A stretch of DNA of 64,000 nucleotides from SHWB01 sp050246875. Its GTDB lineage: Bacteria; Pseudomonadota; Alphaproteobacteria; UBA6615. A program made the position numbers and the translations under genes. Under the pieces are notes generated by a model, which saw nothing but the letters and a program-made list of their open reading frames with translations, was not told where the DNA came from and did not search any database. The first letter of the stretch is position 1. Each line of letters starts with the position of its first letter. Positions 30,311-39,703 of the stretch are shown here, in pieces. The DNA lies in contig JBFWVF010000005.1 in NCBI GenBank assembly GCA_050246875.1, positions 310,001-374,000 of the forward strand, read 5' to 3'.

Positions 30311-31336
30311 TCAGGCCGGCGCCGCCGGCAGACCGTCGGCGAGTATCTCGCGCACGCGTTCGGCCGGCAGGCCGGCGGTGCCGGCGACGACGGCGGCCGG
30401 CGCATCGGCGACGGCGGCGAACTGTTCGTCGTAGAGCGTGAACAGGGTTTCGATGACCGCCCCCTCGACCGGCGGGATGAGGCCCGACAGCGCCGCGACG
30501 TCGGCCAGGGCGCGCGGCCGCCAGCGACGCGCCTCGCCGGCAATGGCGCCGATCGCCGGCTCGACCCGCCGCGCGTCGCCGGCGCGGATCGCGGCGCCGA
30601 AGCTGTCACGATCGAGGCCGAGCGGCGCCAGCACCTCCGCCGGCACGGTCAGAAGTTGCGGATGGCCCCGCGCATCCTCGGCGAGGTCGCGCAGGATATG
30701 GACGAGATAGCAGAAGATCGCCAGCGCGCGGGCGTAGTCGGTCGCCGGCGTGGCGGGGGAGTACCGCCCGGCAAAGTCGCGGTCGATATCGGTGGCCAGC
30801 AACGTCACGAAGATCGATGCCGGCGCGACGGCCGCGCCTTCGGCATAGGCGTGGAAGTCGCTCCAGCGCGGGAGCGGACGTTCGCGCAGGTCGGCCTCGA
30901 GGGCCCCGGCCAGGGCGTGGAACGGTGCCGGTCCGATCGCCCCCGCGGGTTCGCAGACCGCCTGCAGGGCGTTGAACAGTATCGCCTCGCCGGCATCAGG
31001 GGCACCAGGCGACGGCGAGTAGCGGCCCGTGGCGGCGGCCGTCGCATCGACCCGCCACTGCTCAAGGCGTGCCAGGGCCGACGGGAGCAGGCGGGCGCGC
31101 TCGTCGGGCGCTTGAGCCAGAAAGTCGTCGTCGACGAAATCGTCGATCACGCGCATGGCCGCGTAGCTGACGTGGAAGACGACCTGTTTTGGCCACGGCA
31201 GGGCGGCGGCGACACGCGCCATGTTGTTGGGCGTTTGCCTTGCCCGTGCCGCCCACGCGCCAGCCAGCGCCCGGACAGCGGGCTCCCGGATCTGCGCGAT
31301 CCAGGTAGGGACGGCCGGATGGCCGGGCGTGGTCAT
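30311..31336 (-). CDS. Squalene/phytoene synthase-family protein with intact Asp motifs
   Basis: A 341-residue protein that keeps both metal-binding motifs: DDFVDD (residues 65-70) and HILRDLAED further on, as in enzymes that join two prenyl diphosphates head to head. The exact product (squalene, phytoene, hydroxysqualene) cannot be read. Carotenoid or hopanoid genes are not adjacent, so its setting in the Sec/Mth938 cluster is unusual for a biosynthetic enzyme. It lies between the Mth938 gene (12-base gap) and the NDUFAF6-like gene (12-base gap), consistent with one transcript. Confidence 0.8.
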   Translation of the reverse strand: MTTPGHPAVPTWIAQIREPAVRALAGAWAARARQTPNNMARVAAALPWPKQVVFHVSYAAMRVIDDFVDDDFLAQAPDERARLLPSALARLEQWRVDATAAATGRYSPSPGAPDAGEAILFNALQAVCEPAGAIGPAPFHALAGALEADLRERPLPRWSDFHAYAEGAAVAPASIFVTLLATDIDRDFAGRYSPATPATDYARALAIFCYLVHILRDLAEDARGHPQLLTVPAEVLAPLGLDRDSFGAAIRAGDARRVEPAIGAIAGEARRWRPRALADVAALSGLIPPVEGAVIETLFTLYDEQFAAVADAPAAVVAGTAGLPAERVREILADGLPAAPA

Positions 31337-31348
31337 TGCGGCGGTCGC

Positions 31349-31729
31349 TCAGTCGATCGCGATGAGGGCTGCGGCGACCCGCCGGTCCTCCGCGGCGAGG
31401 ACATTCCAAGTCCTGCAGGCGGCACCGGTATCCATCGCCTCGACAGCGATACTGACTTCACGGCAGGCCGTAACAAGGGACGGCGGCGCCTGTACGGTGC
31501 CGCGCGGCCCGCAGCCGAGCAGCAGCAGGTCGACCGCACCGCTGGCGGCAAGCCGGGCCGCGAGCTTCGGGGCATCGATACCGTCCAGGTCGCGTGCGCT
31601 CCAGCGCTCCACGCGGTCGGTGAAGACGATCACCGAACCCTCGTGTACCTCGCCGGTGATGCGGAACCGGCCGCCGCCGTAGCCCTCGATCCAGCGCTTT
31701 GTGGCGGGCGCGGCGGAGGCCGACGCCAT
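31349..31729 (-). CDS. Mth938-domain protein (NDUFAF3-like)
   Basis: A 126-residue protein covering the whole Mth938/DUF498 domain: IEGYGGGRFRITGEVHEGSV, VDLLLLGCGPRGTVQAPP and EAMDTGAACRTWNVLAAEDR. The GCGP and GAACRTWN segments are the conserved core. The human homologue NDUFAF3 is a complex I assembly factor, and its bacterial gene is reported in conserved linkage with Sec genes in alphaproteobacteria (recalled, not checked). Here it starts one base after the secF stop. Confidence 0.9.
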   Translation of the reverse strand: MASASAAPATKRWIEGYGGGRFRITGEVHEGSVIVFTDRVERWSARDLDGIDAPKLAARLAASGAVDLLLLGCGPRGTVQAPPSLVTACREVSIAVEAMDTGAACRTWNVLAAEDRRVAAALIAID

Positions 31730-31730
31730 C

Positions 31731-32681
31731 TCAGCCTTCGCTTGCGGTCGCAGCCTCAGCCTCGTCGTCCGATGCGGCGACGCCGCGCGGCGGCGAGAAG
31801 ATCAGCAGGATGGGCGAGGCCACCAGAACCGACGAGTAGGTGCCGATCAGGATGCCCCAGATGATGGCGATCGAGAAATCGCGGATGATCGGCCCGCCCA
31901 GCGCGACCAGCGCGAACAGTGCAAGCAGCGTGCTGAAACTGGTCATGAAGGTGCGCGACAGCGTCTGGTTGATCGCGCCGTTGAGCAGTTCCGGCATCGG
32001 CATGCGCTTGTAGCGGCGCAGGTTCTCGCGCACGCGGTCGAACACCACGACCGTGTCGTTGATCGAGTAGCCGGCCACCGTGAGGACCGCCGCGACCGTC
32101 GACAGGTTGAACTCGTGCTGGGTCAGCGCGAACAGGCCGATGATCGAGACCACATCGTGGGCCAGCGCGATGATGGCGGCGACGCCGAACTGCCATTCGA
32201 AGCGGAACCAGACATAGGCCATGATCGCGAGCAGCGACAGCACCACCGCCAGCGTTGCCGCCTCGATCAGTTCCCCGCCGACCTTCGGCCCGACGAACTC
32301 CGTGCGCCGGTATTCCGCGGCCGTCGCACCGAGCGCGTCCTTGGCCCGGCTGATGGCCGCGAGCTGTGCGGCTTCGTCGCCGTCCTGGCGCTGGATGCGG
32401 ATCAGCACCACGTCCGGCGCCCCGAACTCCTGGATCTGGACTTCGCCGAGGCCGAGGCCGCCGAGCGTCTCGCGCAATTCGGACACGTCCGCGACGGCGG
32501 CCGTCTTCACCTCGATCAGGATGCCGCCGCGAAAATCGATGCCGAAATTCAGGCCGTTGACGGCGAACAGGATCACCGAGGCAAGCGTCAGCACCGCCGA
32601 GAAGACATAGGCGTAGACGCGCCGGCCGATGAAATCGATCCGCGTGTTCGGCGGAATGAACTGGATGGGCCGCAGGGCCAC
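31731..32681 (-). CDS. secF: Protein translocase subunit SecF
   Basis: A 316-residue six-pass membrane protein of the SecDF complex, which uses the proton gradient to pull proteins through SecYEG. NGLNFGIDFRGGILIEVK marks the first periplasmic loop; VAGYSINDTVVVFDRVREN and NQTLSRTFMTSFSTLLA are the conserved membrane motifs. I chose GTG 32681 (VALRPIQFIPPNTRIDFI) with GGAG upstream, so it begins 15 bases after secD. The C-terminus ends in an acidic tail. Confidence 0.96.
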   Translation of the reverse strand: MALRPIQFIPPNTRIDFIGRRVYAYVFSAVLTLASVILFAVNGLNFGIDFRGGILIEVKTAAVADVSELRETLGGLGLGEVQIQEFGAPDVVLIRIQRQDGDEAAQLAAISRAKDALGATAAEYRRTEFVGPKVGGELIEAATLAVVLSLLAIMAYVWFRFEWQFGVAAIIALAHDVVSIIGLFALTQHEFNLSTVAAVLTVAGYSINDTVVVFDRVRENLRRYKRMPMPELLNGAINQTLSRTFMTSFSTLLALFALVALGGPIIRDFSIAIIWGILIGTYSSVLVASPILLIFSPPRGVAASDDEAEAATASEG

Positions 32682-32695
32682 GATGCGTCTCCGCC

Positions 32696-34276
32696 TCAGA
32701 TCGGGATGGCCTGCGGCCGGCGGCGGCGCAGCCACCAGACCACAAGTACGCGTGTCACCATGATCGCGGTGAACATCGACGACATGACGCCGATCGACAG
32801 CGTCACGGCGAAGCCGCGGATCGGCCCGGTGCCGAACTGGAACAGCAGCAGGGCGGCAATCAGTGTCGTCAGGTTCGAGTCGATGATCGTCGTCATCGCC
32901 CGCCGGTAGCCGGCGTCGATGGCCGATATCGGCGTGCGTCCGGCGCGTATCTCCTCGCGGATGCGCTCGAAGATCAGGACATTGGCGTCGACCGCCATGC
33001 CCATGGTGAGGACGATGCCGGCGATGCCCGGCAGCGTCAGCGTCGCCTGCAGCGCCGACAGGATCGCCATCAGCAGGAACAGGTTGAAGACCAGCGCCAC
33101 GCTGGCCATCAACCCGAACAGCCCGTACGCGATGATCATGATGGCGACGACGAGGAAGAAGCCGGCGATCGCGGCGACCTTGCCCGCCTCGATCGAGTCG
33201 CGGCCGAGGCCCGGGCCGATCGTGCGTTCTTCGAGAATGTTGATGTCGGCCGGCAGTGCGCCCGCTCGCAGCACCAGCGCGAGGTCGTTGACCTCCTGAA
33301 CCGTGAAGTTGCCGGTGATGATGCCGCTGCCGCCAAGGATCGGCGACTGGATGGTCGGTGCGCTGACGACCTTGTTGTCGAGCACGATGGCCAGACGCTC
33401 GTGGACGTGCTGGCTGGTGACGTCGCCGAAGCGGCGGGCCCCGACGGCGTCGAAGCGGAAGGATACGACCGGCCGGCCGTCCTGGAACGACGGCTGGGCA
33501 TCGACGAGCTGGTCGCCGGCGACGACGACCTCGCGGCGCACGACGAAGGGCGTCTCCGGCCGCGTCGCGGAGGCCGGTTCGATCAGCAGCATGGAGCCGG
33601 CCGGCACCCGTCCCGCCATCGCGTCGGACAGGCTCGCGCCTTCGTCGACGAGGTGGAACGTCAGCTTGGCGGTCCGGCTGAGGATCTGCTTGAGATGCTC
33701 GGGATTGTCGATGCCGGGTACTTCGACAAGGATACGGTCGTCGCCCTGGCGCTGGATCGAGGGTTCGGTCGTGCCGAGTTCGTCGACACGCCGCCGGACG
33801 ATCTCGATCGACTGCTCGACGACCGTCGCGATACGCCGCTGGCGCGCGTCCTCTGTCAGTTCCAGCCGGATCTGCCGGTCGCCGACACTGGCCACGCGGA
33901 GGTCGCTGTCGATCGCGCCGACACGCTCGACCGCCTCGGCCCGGTCAGCCGCCTCGAGCAGCGTGAACACCACGGCATTGTCGGTGACGCCGAGGCCGGT
34001 GTAGCCGATGCGCTCGCCGCCACGCCGGCGAAGCTGCTGGCGTACCTCCGCCTCGACGCTCTGCAGGTGCTGGCGCACCGCCGCGGCGGCTTCCACCTCC
34101 AGCAGCAGCGACGCGCCGCCTTGCAGGTCGAGGCCCAGCGAGACCTGGCGATGCGGCAGGAAGCCGGGCAGGTCCTCGAAGGTCGACTTGGCGAACAGGT
34201 TCGGCAGCGCATAGACGACCGCCAGCAGGCAGACGACCAGCGTCGTCACCACCGACCAGCGCGACAGATTGACCAT
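32696..34276 (-). CDS. secD: Protein translocase subunit SecD
   Basis: A 526-residue protein with one N-terminal membrane helix, the large periplasmic P1 region (LGLDLQGGASLLLEV, VDELGTTEPSIQRQGDDRI), and five C-terminal helices carrying TMGMAVDANVLIFERIREE and the TIIDSNLTTL motif. With SecF it completes the late stage of secretion. It follows yajC by 21 bases. Length is in the normal range. Confidence 0.97.
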   Translation of the reverse strand: MVNLSRWSVVTTLVVCLLAVVYALPNLFAKSTFEDLPGFLPHRQVSLGLDLQGGASLLLEVEAAAAVRQHLQSVEAEVRQQLRRRGGERIGYTGLGVTDNAVVFTLLEAADRAEAVERVGAIDSDLRVASVGDRQIRLELTEDARQRRIATVVEQSIEIVRRRVDELGTTEPSIQRQGDDRILVEVPGIDNPEHLKQILSRTAKLTFHLVDEGASLSDAMAGRVPAGSMLLIEPASATRPETPFVVRREVVVAGDQLVDAQPSFQDGRPVVSFRFDAVGARRFGDVTSQHVHERLAIVLDNKVVSAPTIQSPILGGSGIITGNFTVQEVNDLALVLRAGALPADINILEERTIGPGLGRDSIEAGKVAAIAGFFLVVAIMIIAYGLFGLMASVALVFNLFLLMAILSALQATLTLPGIAGIVLTMGMAVDANVLIFERIREEIRAGRTPISAIDAGYRRAMTTIIDSNLTTLIAALLLFQFGTGPIRGFAVTLSIGVMSSMFTAIMVTRVLVVWWLRRRRPQAIPI

Positions 34277-34297
34277 GGGAGCGCCCCTTCGCGGGCG

Positions 34298-34702
34298 TTA
34301 CTTCCTGCCGAACAGCGAGCCGAGCAGCCCGGCCGGCTTCTGCGCCGCGCCGTCGCCGCCCCCGGCCACGGTCGTCACGCCGCCGGCGGGCTGGTTCTTG
34401 GTCAGCACCTCGGCGATCATGCCGCGCGCCACCAGCACCTTGACGCCTTCCGCGATCTCGACCGTCAGCTCGGTGTCGTTATTGACCTTCGAAATGGTGC
34501 CGATGATGCCGCCGTTGGTGACGATGCGGTCACCGCGGCGCACCCGGCCCAGCATCTCGCGATGATCCTTCGCCTTCTTCTGCTGCGGACGGATGAGCAG
34601 GAAGTAGAACACGACGAAGATGAGGACGAGCGGCAGAAAGGCCGTCAGCATGTCGCCGCCGCCACCGCCGGCGCCCTGCGCGTATGCCGGGGAAATCCAC
34701 AT
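34298..34702 (-). CDS. yajC: Preprotein translocase accessory subunit YajC
   Basis: A 134-residue single-pass membrane protein: hydrophobic helix LPLVLIFVVFYFLLIRPQQK (about 23-42), then the cytoplasmic YajC domain HREMLGRVRRGDRIVTNGG. It is the first gene of the yajC-secD-secF-Mth938 run. The 168-base gap upstream is shared with the divergent DUF815 ATPase and should hold the promoters. Confidence 0.95.
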   Translation of the reverse strand: MWISPAYAQGAGGGGGDMLTAFLPLVLIFVVFYFLLIRPQQKKAKDHREMLGRVRRGDRIVTNGGIIGTISKVNNDTELTVEIAEGVKVLVARGMIAEVLTKNQPAGGVTTVAGGGDGAAQKPAGLLGSLFGRK

Positions 34703-34869
34703 GCCGTTCTCCTGCCCGTACGGGGTTCGTTCGCGAGAGGGCGGATCATAGTCACGTGCGACGGAATTGCAACGCGCCGCCCCACCGCGCGGACGCGGCG
34801 CGTTGACCCGCCCCGGGGGGCGCCGCTAGGGTCCGCCGCCTTTCACAGTCCAGCCTTCCCCGGCCCGCG

Positions 34870-35736
34870 ATGACCGACCTGCCCGCCGCCCTCCTTGCCC
34901 GCATCGCCGAGGCGCTCGAGCGTCTGGCGCCGCCCGTGGAGGCCCAGCGTGACCTGGCCGTGGCCGATGCTTTCGTCTGGCACGCCGGCGCCAGCGAGCG
35001 CGACGGCTGGCTGGAAGCGGTGCCGAACGTCAGCCGCGTGCCGCTGGCGCTGCTCAAGGGCATCGATCACCAGGCCGACCAGTTGCTCGACAACACCCGC
35101 CGTTTCGCCGCCGGCCTGCCGGCCAACAACGCCCTGCTGTGGGGCGCGCGCGGGACCGGCAAGTCGAGCCTGATCAAGGCCGTTCACGCCAGCATCAACG
35201 CCGAGGCGCCGGGGACGCTGGTGCTGGTGGAAATCCATCGCGAGGACATTCCGAGCCTGCCGCCGCTGCTGACCATCCTGCGGGCAAGCGCGCGGCGCAC
35301 CATCGTGTTCTGCGACGATCTGTCCTTCGATGCCGCCGATACTTCCTACAAGTCGCTGAAGGCGGTGCTGGAAGGCGGCATCGAGGGGCGGCCGGACAAT
35401 GTCGTGTTCTACGCCACCTCCAATCGCCGTCATCTGCTGCCGCGCGACATGATCGAGAACGAGCGCGCGACGGCCATCAACCCCGGCGAAGCGGTCGAGG
35501 AAAAGGTCTCGCTTTCGGATCGCTTCGGCCTCTGGCTGGGCTTCCACAACACCGACCAGGACACTTATCTCCGCATGGTCGAGGCCTATGTCGACCACTG
35601 GAAGCTGCCGATCGACCGCGACACGCTGCACGCGAAGGCGCGCGAGTGGTCGGTCACGCGCGGCGCCCGTTCCGGCCGCGTCGCCTGGCAGTTTGTGCAG
35701 GATCTCGCCGGCAGCCTGGGCAAGAGGCTGGACTAG
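34870..35736 (+). CDS. DUF815-family AAA-type ATPase
   Basis: A 288-residue P-loop ATPase: Walker A GARGTGKSSL, Walker B IVFCDDLSF, sensor-like FYATSNRRHLLPRDMIEN, and the DRFGLWLGFHNTDQDTYL segment that is diagnostic of DUF815. Function is not established. It is conserved between yajC and the LysM/M23 gene in alphaproteobacteria. Here it is the only plus-strand gene in a 20-kb minus-strand stretch, and it converges with the LysM/M23 gene 7 bases away. Confidence 0.9.
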   Translation: MTDLPAALLARIAEALERLAPPVEAQRDLAVADAFVWHAGASERDGWLEAVPNVSRVPLALLKGIDHQADQLLDNTRRFAAGLPANNALLWGARGTGKSSLIKAVHASINAEAPGTLVLVEIHREDIPSLPPLLTILRASARRTIVFCDDLSFDAADTSYKSLKAVLEGGIEGRPDNVVFYATSNRRHLLPRDMIENERATAINPGEAVEEKVSLSDRFGLWLGFHNTDQDTYLRMVEAYVDHWKLPIDRDTLHAKAREWSVTRGARSGRVAWQFVQDLAGSLGKRLD

Positions 35737-35743
35737 CAGCCGC

Positions 35744-36805
35744 TTATCCTGGCAGGACCGTCAGCGGGTCGATCGCCTGCCCGGCGCGACGGACCTCGAA
35801 ATGCAGTTGCGGGCCGTCGACATTGCCGCTGCGGCCGACGCGCGCGACGACCTGGCCGCGCTGGACATTGTCCCCGCGCTTGACCAGCAGCGTGTCGGCA
35901 TGGGCGTAGGCGGTGATCACGCCATCTTCGTGTTTGATCAGAACAAGATTACCGAAGCCCTTGATTTCATTTCCTGCATAGGCGACCACGCCGGACTGCG
36001 CCGCACGGATGGGCGCGCCCATCGGCGCGGCGATATTGATGCCGTCGTTCTGCAGCCCGTCGCCGAGGGGGCCGAACGCCGCGACGACGCGGCCCTCGGC
36101 CGGCCAGACGAACGGACCGGTCGCGGCCGGGAGCGGCTGCGTGCCTTTCAACGGCATCGGCACCGGTTCTTCCGCCGCCGTTACGCTGACCGGGCGGGGT
36201 TTCACCCGCGGATGGGCAGCGCCGAGGTCGTCGGCCGCCCCGCCGGGCGCTCCTTCCGGTCCGGGAGCAGCCGTCGCCGTCTGCATGTCGGGCTGCGGCT
36301 GGGACACCGACGGACGTACGCTGGGGCCGACCGACGGCAGTTCGAGGCGTTGACCGGGATGAATCACGTAGCCGGGGCCCGCGATGCCGTTCAACCGCAC
36401 GATCGATGCCTGGTCCACGCCGTAGCGGCGGGCGATCAGCGATACGGATTCGCCGGTGGCGACGATATGGATGCGCGAGGCCGGCAGGCGCAACTGTTGG
36501 CCCGGCGTGAGGACGTAGGGTGCCGCGAGGCCGTTGACGTCGATCAGCTCGCGCGTCGGCACGTTGGCGGCGCGCGCGATGCCGTAGAGCGTTTCGCCGG
36601 CCTGCACGACATGGATGCGGTTGTAGGCGTTGCGTGCCGCGGCGAGGTCCTCGACGGTCGGCCTCTCCTGCCGGGCACTGCCGTCGTAGACCGGGGCCGG
36701 AGGCCCTGAACGGGCGCAAGCCGCAAGCGCCACAAGCAAAAGTACGGCCACGGCCGGTTTCCAAGCCGCCCCCGACCGTTGCCCGTGACCGACTCGCCCA
36801 CGCAT
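35744..36805 (-). CDS. LysM-M23 lipoprotein, NlpD-like (probably non-catalytic)
   Basis: A 353-residue lipoprotein (LVALAAC, Cys30) with two LysM repeats (IHVVQAGETLYGIARAANVP and IHIVATGESVSLIARRYGVD) and a C-terminal M23/LytM domain. The first zinc-ligand site of active M23 enzymes (HxGxD) reads NDGIN, so both ligands are replaced, while YAHAD and LHFEVRR are kept. This matches NlpD-type activators that switch on cell-wall amidases at division rather than cutting peptidoglycan. Gene order surE-pcm-nlpD is the same as in many proteobacteria. ATG 36805 gives a clean lipoprotein signal. Confidence 0.9.
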   Translation of the reverse strand: MRGRVGHGQRSGAAWKPAVAVLLLVALAACARSGPPAPVYDGSARQERPTVEDLAAARNAYNRIHVVQAGETLYGIARAANVPTRELIDVNGLAAPYVLTPGQQLRLPASRIHIVATGESVSLIARRYGVDQASIVRLNGIAGPGYVIHPGQRLELPSVGPSVRPSVSQPQPDMQTATAAPGPEGAPGGAADDLGAAHPRVKPRPVSVTAAEEPVPMPLKGTQPLPAATGPFVWPAEGRVVAAFGPLGDGLQNDGINIAAPMGAPIRAAQSGVVAYAGNEIKGFGNLVLIKHEDGVITAYAHADTLLVKRGDNVQRGQVVARVGRSGNVDGPQLHFEVRRAGQAIDPLTVLPG

Positions 36806-36891
36806 GTCGACCGCCACCCGACTTTCCACCGCTCCCGACGCCGACATCATCCGCCGCGCCCGCGCGAAGTCAATCGGGCGCCGTCGACCCG

Positions 36892-37545
36892 TCAGCCCGT
36901 CGCGGACCCCTGGGCCACGCCCGGCAGCAGCGGAACGAAGCGCACCGTCAGCAGTTTCTCGGCCGATATGGCGCCGTCGGGGCCGCGGCGATAGCGCATC
37001 AGATCCTGTGCACCGTCGCGGCTGCCGACCGGCATGACCATGGCACCCTCGCTGCCGAGCTGTTCCAGCAAGGCCGGCGGCGGCTCGGCGGCGGCGGCGG
37101 TGACCGAGATGCGGTCGAACGGTGCCTGCTGGGGCCAACCCTTCATGCCGTCGCCGACAAGCGCCGTGATGTTGTAGAGGCGCAGGGCCTTGAAGCGCCG
37201 CTCGGCCTCGACCGATAGCGGCCGGTGCCGCTCGATCGTGTAGACCCGGCGGCAGAGCTGGGCCAGCACGGCGGCGTGGTAGCCGGACCCGGTGCCGACC
37301 TCCAGCACCTTGTGGCGCGGATCGAGTTGCAGGGCTTCGGCCATGCGGGCGACGACATAGGGCTGCGACAGCGTCTGTCCATGCCCGATGGGAAGGGCCA
37401 TGTCTTCCCACGCCTGATCCTTGAAGGCGTCGGGCACGAACATGTCGCGCGGTATGCGTTCGATCGCCGCCAGCACGTTGGTATCGGTAATGCCCTGCGC
37501 GCGCAGATGCAGCACCAGCCGCGCGCGATGGGCGAGCGTGGTCAT
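36892..37545 (-). CDS. pcm: Protein-L-isoaspartate O-methyltransferase
   Basis: A 217-residue repair methyltransferase that acts on isoaspartyl residues in aged proteins. Visible signatures are IERIPRDMFVPDAFKDQAWED, GHGQTLSQPYVVARM and the SAM motif VLEVGTGSGYHAAVLAQL. The start overlaps the surE stop (ATGA, 37542-37545), so the two are coupled. Confidence 0.94.
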   Translation of the reverse strand: MTTLAHRARLVLHLRAQGITDTNVLAAIERIPRDMFVPDAFKDQAWEDMALPIGHGQTLSQPYVVARMAEALQLDPRHKVLEVGTGSGYHAAVLAQLCRRVYTIERHRPLSVEAERRFKALRLYNITALVGDGMKGWPQQAPFDRISVTAAAAEPPPALLEQLGSEGAMVMPVGSRDGAQDLMRYRRGPDGAISAEKLLTVRFVPLLPGVAQGSATG

Positions 37546-38312
37546 TTCGCCTTCGCTGCATCCGGAAACGACTTGCGCAACGATGACATGCCGCGCCGGT
37601 CGGTGAGATCGAGGGCAACCGGCGTCACCGAGACGTAGCCGCGCGCGACCGCTTCGAGATCCGTGCCCCTGCGCGCCTTGACGTCGAGCGACAGCGGACC
37701 GAGCCAGTAATAGCGCCCGCCGCGCGGGTGACGTGCCTCGACGATGCCGCCGCCCATGACGCGCTCGCCCTGCGCCGTCACCGCGATGCCCTTGACCTCG
37801 TCGGCCGGCAGATCGGGGAAGTTGACGTTGATCAGCGTGCGCGGGCGCCAGCTCGTGGCGATCAGCTTTTGCAACACCTCGGGGCCCCACTTCTCCGCCG
37901 TCGGCCAGTGCACGCGCCGCCAGTCGGAGAGTTGCTGGGAGAGGGCGACTGACGGTATGCCGAGCAGCGCGCCTTCCATCGCCGCCGACACGGTGCCGGA
38001 ATAGGTGATGTGGTCGCCCATGTTCTCGCCGCGATTGACGCCGGAGAGCACGAGGTCGGGCGGCCGGTCCTTCATAACCTGCTGGATGCCGAGCAGCACG
38101 GCATCGGTCGGCGTGCCGGCGACGGAGTAGCGCCGGGGTGCCAGGCGCGAAATGAACAGCGGCGTGCGGAAGGTCAGCGAGTGCCCGGCGCCCGACTGCT
38201 CCTGCTCCGGCGCGACGATCCAGACGTCCTTCGTCAGCTTGCGCGCGATGCGTTCGAGAACCTTGAGGCCGGGCGCGCGCACACCGTCGTCGTTCGACAG
38301 CAGGATGCGCAT
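37542..38312 (-). CDS. surE: 5'/3'-nucleotidase SurE
   Basis: A 256-residue metal-dependent nucleoside monophosphate phosphatase. MRILLSNDDGVRAPGL holds the Asp-Asp metal site; VAPEQEQSGAGHSLT and SGVNRGENMGDHITYSGTVSAAMEG are family motifs. I chose ATG 38312, which places NDDG at its usual position; a GTG at 38348 overlapping the serS stop is an alternative that adds 12 residues. Confidence 0.94.
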   Translation of the reverse strand: MRILLSNDDGVRAPGLKVLERIARKLTKDVWIVAPEQEQSGAGHSLTFRTPLFISRLAPRRYSVAGTPTDAVLLGIQQVMKDRPPDLVLSGVNRGENMGDHITYSGTVSAAMEGALLGIPSVALSQQLSDWRRVHWPTAEKWGPEVLQKLIATSWRPRTLINVNFPDLPADEVKGIAVTAQGERVMGGGIVEARHPRGGRYYWLGPLSLDVKARRGTDLEAVARGYVSVTPVALDLTDRRGMSSLRKSFPDAAKAK

Positions 38313-38340
38313 GTCCTCGGTGCGCTTGGGGAACTTGTAG

Positions 38341-39621
38341 TCAGCCACCGATGCGCTCCAGCCCGCCCATGTATGGCCGCAGCACGTTGGGCACGACGAT
38401 GCTGCCGTCCTCTTGCTGGTAGTTCTCCAGCATGGCGATCAGCGCGCGGCCGACGGCGATGCCCGAACCGTTGAGCGTGTGCACGAAGCGCGGCGCGCCC
38501 TTGCCGTCGCCGGCCTTGAAGCGGGCGTTCATGCGCCGGGCCTGGAAGTCGCGCGTGTTCGAGCAGCTCGAGATTTCGCGATAGGTGCCCTGTCCCGGCA
38601 GCCAGACCTCGATGTCGTAGGTCCTGGCGGCGCCGAATCCGGTATCGCCGGCGCACAGCACGACGGTGCGGAACGGCAGGTCGAGACGCTTGAGCACCGT
38701 CTCGGCGCAGTCCGTCATGCGCTGGTGCTCCTCGCCCGAACGGTCGGGGTGAGCGATCGACACGAGCTCGACCTTGTAGAACTGGTGCTGCCGCAGCATG
38801 CCGCGCGTGTCCTTGCCGGCGGCACCCGCCTCGGCACGGAAGCACGCCGTCCAGGCGGTGTAGCGCAGCGGCAGGTCGGCCTCGGCCAGCGTCTCGCCGG
38901 CCACGAGGTTGGTCAGGGGGACCTCGGCGGTCGGAACAAGCCAGAATTCATCGCCAACGCGAAATAGATCCTCGGCGAACTTGGGCAACTGCCCGGTGCC
39001 GTGCAGCGCCGCGTCGCGCACCAGCAGCGGCGGGCTGACCTCGGTGTAGCCGAACTCGGTCGTGTGCAGATCGAGCATGAACTGGGCCAGCGCCCGCTCG
39101 AGGCGGGCGAGCGGTCCCTTCAGCACCGTGAAGCGGGCGCCCGACAGCTTCGCCGCGCGCTCGAAGTCCATCAGGCCGAGTGCTTCGCCAAGTTCGAAGT
39201 GCTGCCGGGCCGGAAAGCCGAATTCGCGTGGCGCGCCGTTCCGCCGCAGCTCGACGTTGCCGCTTTCGTCCATGCCGTCCGGCACATCGGCATCGAGCAC
39301 GTTCGGCAATTCGGCCAGCAGGCGGTCGAGCGCGGCCGCAGCCTCGTCCTCCTCCTGTTCCAGCGCCTGCGCCCGGTCCTTGAGGGTGGCGACTTCGGCC
39401 TTCAGGGCCTCGGCCTCGTCCTTGCGGCCTTGCGCCATGGCGCGGCCGATGTCTTTGGACGCGGCATTGCGCCGGGTCTGCAACTCTTGGAATTCGGTCT
39501 GCTTGCCGCGTCGCACCGCGTCGGCCGCCAATACCGTCGCTGCCGCCGCCGGCGCGCCACGTCGCGCCAGCGCCTTATCGAGCGCCTCGGGATTGTCACG
39601 GATCCAGCGGATGTCGAGCAT
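38341..39621 (-). CDS. serS: Seryl-tRNA synthetase
   Basis: A 426-residue class II aminoacyl-tRNA synthetase. It has the N-terminal coiled-coil arm (about 30-105, rich in Lys/Glu/Ala/Arg) that grips tRNA-Ser, then motif 2 (TACFRAEAGAAGKDTRGMLR QHQF region) and motif 3 (NGSGIAVGRALIAMLENYQ). Normal length. It stands upstream of surE-pcm-nlpD in the same direction. Confidence 0.97.
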   Translation of the reverse strand: MLDIRWIRDNPEALDKALARRGAPAAAATVLAADAVRRGKQTEFQELQTRRNAASKDIGRAMAQGRKDEAEALKAEVATLKDRAQALEQEEDEAAAALDRLLAELPNVLDADVPDGMDESGNVELRRNGAPREFGFPARQHFELGEALGLMDFERAAKLSGARFTVLKGPLARLERALAQFMLDLHTTEFGYTEVSPPLLVRDAALHGTGQLPKFAEDLFRVGDEFWLVPTAEVPLTNLVAGETLAEADLPLRYTAWTACFRAEAGAAGKDTRGMLRQHQFYKVELVSIAHPDRSGEEHQRMTDCAETVLKRLDLPFRTVVLCAGDTGFGAARTYDIEVWLPGQGTYREISSCSNTRDFQARRMNARFKAGDGKGAPRFVHTLNGSGIAVGRALIAMLENYQQEDGSIVVPNVLRPYMGGLERIGG

Positions 39622-39703
39622 GGCGGAACGGCGGCCCAGGCTGGCGACGAGTCGGGGTCGTTATAGGGACCGCTCGCCGCGTCGGTCCAGCGTGGCCCCG
39701 CCG

